From positions 120,577 to 184,576 of the forward strand of contig NZ_JFKC01000005.1 in NCBI RefSeq assembly GCF_002115805.1: a stretch of DNA of 64,000 bases, in the 5' to 3' direction. A program made the position numbers and the translations under genes. The notes under the pieces are model-generated. The model ran no database searches. It was given only the letters and a program-made list of their open reading frames with translations, and had not been told where the DNA came from. Below are positions 59,104 through 64,000 of this stretch, piece after piece. The stretch comes from Marivita geojedonensis (GTDB taxonomy: Bacteria > Pseudomonadota > Alphaproteobacteria > Rhodobacterales > Rhodobacteraceae). Every line of letters starts with the position of its first letter. The first letter of the stretch is position 1.

Positions 59104-59808
59104 ATGCGGTTCCTTCTGTTGATCCTTCTTCTGACGTTTTCCACACCTGCCCTTGCGCAGGACACCGATCTTGAACTGGTGCTTCTGGCGGATGCTTCAG
59201 GCTCCATTGACCAGCGCGAGATCGACTTTCAGCGTCAGGGCTACGCGCAGGCGATCACCGATCCCGAGGTGCTCGCCGCGATTGCGAACACCGCCTATGG
59301 CTCGATTGCCGTGACCTATGTCGAATGGGCCGCCAACACGGCGGTCGTGGCCGACTGGATGCGGATTGACGGGCCGGAGAGTGCAACGCTCTTTGCCGCC
59401 GAGCTGCTGAACAAGCCGCGTCAGGCCTACGGGCGCAACGCCATCGGCGCGGCGCTGCTCGACGGGTTGCGGCTGATGGAGACAAACCAATATGACGGCT
59501 GGCGGCGGGTGATCGACTTTTCCGGCGACAGCGTGCGGAATTATTCCGGTCCCTCGATCGAGGAAGCACGGTCCACAGTGGTGGCGGCGGGCGTGACGAT
59601 CAACGCCCTGCCCATCCTGCGCCCCGACGACCCGGGGCGCGCGCAGGGCGGGCTTGAGGCGCAATACGAGGCGCAGATCATCGGCGGCCTGGGTGCGTTT
59701 GTCGTCACCGCCGAGAACCGCGCGTCCTTCGCCGAGGCGGTGAAGCGGAAACTGATCCTGGAGATCTCGGGCGAGATGCCATCGCGGGAGGTGGCGGACG
59801 CGCGCTAG
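59104..59808 (+). CDS. secreted DUF1194/VWA-like protein
   Basis: 234 residues from ATG 59104 with a signal peptide (MRFLLLILLLTFSTPALAQ). The first strand contains the MIDAS motif LVLLADASGSID (DxSxS), and later WRRVIDFSGDSVRNYSGPSIEEA carries further metal-coordinating residues, so it is a von Willebrand A fold. Ending IIGGLGAFVVTAENRASFAEAVKRKLILEI is also typical of DUF1194. Function is unknown; such proteins bind metal-dependent ligands outside the membrane. CAAAAGCGAGG lies before the start. Confidence 0.88.
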   Translation: MRFLLLILLLTFSTPALAQDTDLELVLLADASGSIDQREIDFQRQGYAQAITDPEVLAAIANTAYGSIAVTYVEWAANTAVVADWMRIDGPESATLFAAELLNKPRQAYGRNAIGAALLDGLRLMETNQYDGWRRVIDFSGDSVRNYSGPSIEEARSTVVAAGVTINALPILRPDDPGRAQGGLEAQYEAQIIGGLGAFVVTAENRASFAEAVKRKLILEISGEMPSREVADAR

Positions 59809-59856
59809 GGCTCACCGTCCTTCTCGGGCCTGACCCGAGGATGATGGTTTAAAGTT

Positions 59857-60336
59857 TTACTCGTCCAGCGACCCGTGTACCGCCAGCAGCGTCAGTTCCG
59901 CCTCCTGCGGTTCGATCACGCGGAAGCTTTCCTTCACCCCGGCTTCGGTCAACTCGCGGCTCACCGTCAGCAGCGTGTTGGGCGCGTGTTCGTCACAGAG
60001 CTCGGCCATATGCGCGATCTCTGCTTCGGCCACCGGGCGCGCGGCCTCAACGGACGGCGCACCGTACATATCGACGAAATGCTGCGCGAGACCCTGAACC
60101 ACCGCTTCGTGCTCCACCGGTTCCATCTGCGTCACCGCGACGAAACTCACCCGGCCAAAGGTCTCGGCCCCCAGCCAGCCATTGGTGAACGCCTGTTTGG
60201 CGCGGCCTTCCAGATCGGCCTCGGACCAGTTGGAAAACTCGAACCCGCCAGAGATGCACCATTCGCCGGTGCGCGCCGGGGAATGGAACACGCGCTGGTC
60301 ACTTTCGTCGAAATGGATGGCACGGGCCAGTTTCAT
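59857..60336 (-). CDS. small conserved protein, probably DUF6505 family
   Basis: 159 residues beginning MKLARAIHFDESDQRVFHSP, with TGEWCISGGFEFSN, KQAFTNGWLGAETFGRVSFVAV and a C-terminal IEPQEAELTLLAVHGSLDE. I recall this pattern as a Rhodobacteraceae DUF (6505), always without an assigned function. The ATG overlaps the stop of the ligase-like gene upstream (ATGA), so it is the last member of a four-gene unit with mrp. Confidence 0.75.
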   Translation of the reverse strand: MKLARAIHFDESDQRVFHSPARTGEWCISGGFEFSNWSEADLEGRAKQAFTNGWLGAETFGRVSFVAVTQMEPVEHEAVVQGLAQHFVDMYGAPSVEAARPVAEAEIAHMAELCDEHAPNTLLTVSRELTEAGVKESFRVIEPQEAELTLLAVHGSLDE

Positions 60337-61040
60337 GTGCGGATCTCCAGAAGGTCGGTCACAGGCAGGAGCATGGTCTGCCCATCGGTGCGAAGCAAGA
60401 GGCCAAGCTTTTCATCAAGGCCGAGGAAGTGCCCGGTTTTGCCCAGAACGCTGCCGTCCTGCCCCATCCCATGCGCCAGCCCTGACCATTCGGCGTGGAG
60501 CGGCCCCATGCCATCGTCCTCCCACCGGCTGATCCAGTTGAGCAGGTGCCGCGACCAGCTTTCCAGCAGACCGACAGGTGTCAGGTCGACACAGCCTTCG
60601 CTCATCAGGTCGGTTTCATCCGGGGTTTCGCCACCCGCCATGTCGGGACGGGCAAAGACCAGATCGAACCCGGTGACCAGCCAGCCGGGCTCGGCGGTGG
60701 CATCGGCCGTATCGGTCGCGCCGCGAAGCCCGCCGCAGAGCGCGCCATTCACCCGGATCGGCCCGTCCCAGCAAAGATGCACCGCCATTTCCGACGGCCC
60801 CAATGCACCCAGCGCGTTCTGCACCGCGACCCCCGTCAACGGCAGCATCGCCGCCGCGTCGGACAAAGGAACCTCGGGGGCCAGAACGATGGCCGCGCGC
60901 AACCACTCGGGGTTTGCGTCATAGAGGATCGTGCCCGCGTCGCAGCCCCGCGCTGCCTCGGCACAGGCGGCATCGAACGGGTCGGCTCCCGCCGCATTGA
61001 TGCCCTGCATCAGCGGCGGGAAGGTTGGTCCGCTCATCAT
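60333..61040 (-). CDS. biotin/lipoate-protein-ligase-like protein with DUF4444-type C-terminus
   Basis: 235 residues from the ATG ending at 61040, overlapping the mrp stop (ATGA); a second ATG follows immediately. Parts resembling the biotin/lipoate ligase fold are AAVQNALGALGPSEMAVHLCWDGPIRVNGALCGGLRG, and ESWSRHLLNWISRWEDDGMGPLHAEW (where the ligase domain ends). The C-terminal LGKTGHFLGLDEKLGLLLRTDGQTMLLPVTDLLE resembles the DUF4444/BPL C-domain. A conserved lysine of true ligases was not identified, so activity is uncertain. Confidence 0.7.
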   Translation of the reverse strand: MMSGPTFPPLMQGINAAGADPFDAACAEAARGCDAGTILYDANPEWLRAAIVLAPEVPLSDAAAMLPLTGVAVQNALGALGPSEMAVHLCWDGPIRVNGALCGGLRGATDTADATAEPGWLVTGFDLVFARPDMAGGETPDETDLMSEGCVDLTPVGLLESWSRHLLNWISRWEDDGMGPLHAEWSGLAHGMGQDGSVLGKTGHFLGLDEKLGLLLRTDGQTMLLPVTDLLEIRT

Positions 61041-62101
61041 GCCTTTCCGGCAGAGATCAGCGTGCGGGCCAGATCGCGGAACGCCCCGGCCTGTGCGCTG
61101 TCGGGTTTCGACACGACGATCGGCGCACCGCCATCGGCGGCCTTGCGGATGTCGAGATGCAGCGGGATTTCCGCCAGCAGAGGCACTCCGAGCTTGGCCG
61201 CTTCCGCTGCAACACCGCCATGACCGAAGATGTGTTCTTCGTGGCCGCAATTCGAGCAGATATGCGTCGACATGTTCTCGATCAGCCCGACAATCGGCAC
61301 GTTCATCTGGTTGAACATGTCGATCCCCTTGCGCGCATCCAGAAGTGCGACGTCCTGTGGGGTCGAGACCACAACGGCACCATCGACATGCGCCTTCTGC
61401 GACAGGGTCATCTGCACGTCACCGGTGCCCGGCGGAAGGTCCACCAGCAGAACATCCAAAGCACCCCACTGCACCTGCATCATCATCTGCTGCAACGCAC
61501 CCATGAGCATCGGCCCGCGCCAGACAACCGCCTGACCTTCGTTCACCATCAGACCGATGGACATCATGGTCACGCCGAAATTGCGCATCGGCAGGATGGT
61601 CTTGCCATCCGGGCTGGCGGGGCGACCCGACACACCCAGCATCCGCGGCTGGCTGGGGCCATAGACGTCGGCATCCAGAAGACCAACCTTGCGACCTTCC
61701 GCCGCCAGCGCACAGGCGAGGTTCGCCGACACGGTGGACTTGCCCACCCCGCCCTTGCCCGAGGCGATGGCCAGAATGCGGTCCACACCGGGGATCTTCT
61801 CGGGGCCAGCCGGTTTCGGACGTGCGCCGCCTTTCAGATCGGGGGGCGGTTTCGGCGCGCTGTGCGCCGTCATCACCGCCGACACGCTGGCCGCACCCAG
61901 TGCCTTGACCGCCTCTTCTGCCGCCAGCCGCACCGGGCCGTAGGCGGTGGCCTGATCCGGCGCGACCTCGATCACGAAGCGCACCGCGTCGCCATCCACG
62001 TTCAGTGCCCGCACCACCCCTGCAGACACGATGTCCTGTCCCGAGGCCGGATCGGCCACGGCTTTCAATGCGGCCAGAACCGCGTCACGCGTCAGAGCCA
62101 C
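61037..62101 (-). CDS. apbC: Mrp/NBP35/ApbC family iron-sulfur cluster carrier ATPase
   Basis: 354 residues. An N-terminal FeS_assembly_P domain (DUF59-like, about 1-85) is followed by the deviant Walker A, AIASGKGGVGKSTVSANLACAL. Then follow VGLLDADVYGPSQPRML, VLLVDLPPGTGDVQMTLSQ and GLIENMSTHICSNCGHEEHIFG, with the CxxC that holds a bridging 4Fe-4S cluster. It transfers Fe-S clusters to apo-proteins, plausibly including those of this genome's dehydrogenases. It starts two bases after DUF6494. Confidence 0.96.
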   Translation of the reverse strand: MALTRDAVLAALKAVADPASGQDIVSAGVVRALNVDGDAVRFVIEVAPDQATAYGPVRLAAEEAVKALGAASVSAVMTAHSAPKPPPDLKGGARPKPAGPEKIPGVDRILAIASGKGGVGKSTVSANLACALAAEGRKVGLLDADVYGPSQPRMLGVSGRPASPDGKTILPMRNFGVTMMSIGLMVNEGQAVVWRGPMLMGALQQMMMQVQWGALDVLLVDLPPGTGDVQMTLSQKAHVDGAVVVSTPQDVALLDARKGIDMFNQMNVPIVGLIENMSTHICSNCGHEEHIFGHGGVAAEAAKLGVPLLAEIPLHLDIRKAADGGAPIVVSKPDSAQAGAFRDLARTLISAGKA

Positions 62102-62102
62102 G

Positions 62103-62294
62103 TCAGTCCTGTCCCTTGATGGTGCCGGTTACGACATGCTCGAGATCGAGCCCGTCAATCGTCAGCACCACCTTCGCATCGAAGGTTTTGCCGCTGGTGT
62201 CGGCGTCGCGCATCGCCTCCTCGATCGCCTGTTGGGACGTGACCCCAACCTGCTTCAGGAACTTGCGCATGGACATGTTGAAATCATCGCTCAT
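62103..62294 (-). CDS. DUF6494-like small protein
   Basis: 63 residues: MSDDFNMSMRKFLKQVGVTS, QQAIEEAMRDA, and a second half with alternating hydrophobic residues ending IDGLDLEHVVTGTIKGQD. I recall it as DUF6494, a small partner usually beside mrp. GGGGAGAG precedes the start. It heads the unit DUF6494-mrp-ligase-DUF6505. Confidence 0.75.
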   Translation of the reverse strand: MSDDFNMSMRKFLKQVGVTSQQAIEEAMRDADTSGKTFDAKVVLTIDGLDLEHVVTGTIKGQD

Positions 62295-62393
62295 CGGTTC
62301 TCTCCCCTTTGGCTCCGCCCGTTCGATGCGAGCTAGAGCGTTGACGGGTGTAAGCCAGCCCCTTTAGGCTTTCAAGCAAGGAGGCGACACCGG

Positions 62394-63155
62394 ATGATGG
62401 CACGACATGGATACCGGGCGCTGGCTCTGGCATCGGGGGTGGTGCTGGCCACGCTCAGCCCGGCTGCGGCTCAGGACAAGACGTTCAACCTCGCGGCGCC
62501 GGAAGCTCTGGTCGAAAGCGGCCTGCTGAAATTCATCCTGCCGCGCTTTTCGCTCAAGACCCAGACGCGGATCACGCTGGTAGAGCCCGGCACAGCCGCC
62601 GATGCCAGCTTTGGCGAGGAGGGCATCGTGGCGTTCGAGGGGCTGGACACGGTCTGGCGCTTTGATGCGGGCGAAGACGCAGACGCCCAGCGTTTTGCCG
62701 ACTGGCTGCGCTCGGATGTGGGGCGTGGCACGGTGGACAGCTACGAAGTCGATGGCGCGGCGCTCTTCACCTCCGAGGTCGAGGTGAAACAGGTGGTGGT
62801 CGAAGTCACCTATGACGGCGACGCCCTGCGCGGCGAGGAAGCCTCGCTGGCATTCTGTGGCCGATGCCATGTGGTCAGCGAAAAGAACCGCATGAACTCC
62901 ATCGGCTCTACCCCGTCCTTCGCGGTACTGCGGACGCTGCGTGACTGGCAGGAGCGGTTTCAGGCCTTCTACGTCCTGAACCCGCACCCAGCCTTTACCC
63001 AGGTGGCCGATGTGACCGAACCCTTCGACCCGACGCGCCCCTCGCCGATCCACGCGTTGGAGATCACGCTGGACGATCTGGAAAACATCATGGCCTTCGT
63101 GCAGGGGATTGCGCCCGCCGACCTGGGCAACCCGATCCAGTCTTTGCAGGATTGA
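62394..63155 (+). CDS. periplasmic protein with TupA-like fragments joined to a c-type cytochrome domain
   Basis: 253 residues with a signal peptide to about 27. Residues 38-62 (ALVESGLLKFILPRFSLKTQ...) resemble the beginning of TupA-type tungstate-binding proteins. Residues 98-126 (AQRFADWLRSDVGRGTVDSY, DGAALF) resemble their end, while the middle of the binding fold is missing. From about 150 a cytochrome c part follows with Cys155-Gly-Arg-Cys158-His159 and a helix at the C-terminus (DDLENIMAFVQGIAP). It may be a haem protein with a vestigial binding lobe. GGAGGCGAC precedes ATG 62394. Confidence 0.7.
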   Translation: MMARHGYRALALASGVVLATLSPAAAQDKTFNLAAPEALVESGLLKFILPRFSLKTQTRITLVEPGTAADASFGEEGIVAFEGLDTVWRFDAGEDADAQRFADWLRSDVGRGTVDSYEVDGAALFTSEVEVKQVVVEVTYDGDALRGEEASLAFCGRCHVVSEKNRMNSIGSTPSFAVLRTLRDWQERFQAFYVLNPHPAFTQVADVTEPFDPTRPSPIHALEITLDDLENIMAFVQGIAPADLGNPIQSLQD

Positions 63156-63162
63156 GGCAGAA

Positions 63163-63221
63163 CGCCCTTGGACGGGCGCTCCACCGCGATTTCGAAATCG
63201 CGGAAGCCGTTTCGAAAGGCT
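63163..63221. repeat. triple-hairpin sequence after the cytochrome-like gene
   Basis: CGCCC/GGGCG (63163-63178), the perfect 20-bp palindrome CCGCGATTTCGAAATCGCGG (63184-63203) and AGCC/GGCT (63205-63221). The style equals other 3'-end hairpin arrays in the window, without the core. It occupies the left part of the 212-base gap before the low-GC region; the rest shows nothing I can name. Confidence 0.55.
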
Positions 63222-63367
63222 GAGTTCGAGTTTCGTTACAACAACCGTGCGGCAAATGGCGTTGACGACTTAGAAAGGGCTTCTGTGGCACTTTCTGGTG
63301 TGGTCGGTAAGAGGATTCTTTACCGGGACTCGTTAGGCGTGTAGAATCTGCGCCGGAGGCGCAGAAG

Positions 63368-64000
63368 TTGGCTAAACCAATTAGGATCACGATCAAAGGC
63401 ACGGACAACCTTGGCTTCGATGCGCCAACGGTCGAAGACCTTTTGTCTCAAGTCCAAGACTTCGTTAGCATTTTGCACGGTGTTGAAGATGCAATTGCAG
63501 ATGGAGACGGCAAAGAAATTGATTGGCGTGTCACGGACGCAAGCAAGAATTCCCCTCTTACACTTGAGGTGACACCATTCCCAAAGCGCCATGCGATGAA
63601 TATTGATAATCGGGCCGCCGAAGTTGTTTTCGCTGCGGCTTCCGGCTTTGCTTCTCTCTCTCAGCGGGCCGAGCGGCCAAAGCACTTTTCTGACCCGGTG
63701 ATTAGGAAAACAGAAAAGGTCATTGAACGCATCACGAACGGCTTGGACTCTACGCTAGTAGACGTATCTGCTTATGAAGGCGTTCCGCCGATTTCTTTGG
63801 ACCGCAATAGCGCCCAACGCACAGGAAAAAACCTTGAACGGTTCAGAAGCCCAGATGCTGTTCCCTACAGAGAACTTGGTTCTATTGAGGGCTTCATTTC
63901 CAAAGTCGAGCTGGATGGTTACAACAGGCCGGTCGTCTGGCTGAAATCCCGGATTGACGGCCAAAGCGTCAAATGCATCGCAAAACGTCGAGGCTTATGG
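63368..64000 (+). CDS. unrecognised protein, 3' end beyond the window
   Basis: TTG 63368, preceded by GGAGG at 63355-63359 (eight bases), opens a frame of 211 codons reaching the window end with no stop. Product starts MAKPIRITIKGTDNLGFDAP; it has VEDLLSQVQDFVSILHGVED, DWRVTDASKNSPLTLEVTPF and GSIEGFISKVELDGYNRPVV. No membrane helix or known motif is evident. GC is about 50 % with codons such as ATT, AAA, TCT and CTT, unlike everything to its left, so it probably belongs to a horizontally acquired segment. Confidence 0.65.
   Translation, partial: MAKPIRITIKGTDNLGFDAPTVEDLLSQVQDFVSILHGVEDAIADGDGKEIDWRVTDASKNSPLTLEVTPFPKRHAMNIDNRAAEVVFAAASGFASLSQRAERPKHFSDPVIRKTEKVIERITNGLDSTLVDVSAYEGVPPISLDRNSAQRTGKNLERFRSPDAVPYRELGSIEGFISKVELDGYNRPVVWLKSRIDGQSVKCIAKRRGLW

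Overview
The window looks like a chromosomal segment of an alphaproteobacterium of the Rhodobacterales (Roseobacter-type). The evidence is moderately high GC (about 60-65 % in most genes), a TrcR/DUF1013 regulator, COQ9 and COQ8-type ubiquinone genes, a split HisG/HisZ ATP phosphoribosyltransferase, a class II (B12-dependent) ribonucleotide reductase, and many Rhodobacterales small DUF families. I saw no rRNA, tRNA, CRISPR array, transposase or integrase.

Layout. 1-7 kb: end of dnaX, ybaB-recR, an LprI-like secreted protein, rhodanese, TrcR, RNase T2, COQ9, a membrane protein, rpsU and an unknown membrane-associated protein. 7-17 kb: a catabolic/hydrolytic run on the + strand (haloacid dehalogenase, two alpha/beta hydrolases including a PcaD-like one, Ser/Thr dehydratase, EEP nuclease, drug-type MFS pump, zinc alcohol dehydrogenase, enolase-superfamily dehydratase, a two-cysteine SqrR/BigR-like ArsR regulator overlapping an amidase). 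17-24 kb: an acyl-CoA synthetase divergent from a four-gene sugar-type ABC transporter. 24-31 kb: FAD-linked oxidase, SOS-associated peptidase, secreted 5'-nucleotidase, DUF952, pyrD, and trpF-lapA-ihfB. 31-46 kb: FAH-family hydrolase, nrdJ, DUF1489, yghU, COQ8 kinase, hisG-hisZ-hisS, slyX, a lipoprotein and dnaE. 46-48.5 kb: a tiny Cys-rich ORF coupled to a membrane protein, then an ArsR regulator with two SRPBCC proteins. 48.6-58.5 kb: xdhABC overlapping a BMP-family ABC transporter, apparently one purine uptake and oxidation operon. 58.5-63 kb: c-type cytochrome, VWA protein, and a four-gene Mrp/lipoate-ligase-like operon, then a hybrid periplasmic-binding/cytochrome protein. From about 63.3 kb the GC falls to about 50 % and an unrecognised, cut-off gene begins, probably the edge of an acquired region.

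Most notable: (1) nrdJ contains an in-frame XRE-type helix-turn-helix of about 65 residues, encoded by about 200 bp of clearly lower GC (about 48 % by hand count), between the catalytic barrel and the C-terminal region. (2) A family of multi-hairpin intergenic repeats with a shared core recurs at gene 3' ends, and two copies sit in frame inside coding sequence, one in xdhA and one in xdhB, both at apparent linkers. (3) There are several neat small regulatory architectures: a twin operator overlapping the start codon of the ArsR-SRPBCC operon, a stop codon inside a perfect 12-bp hairpin, a consensus DnaA box upstream of nrdJ, and two candidate microproteins with ATGA couplings.

All functions are from reading the sequence and remembered family features. 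No database search was run.
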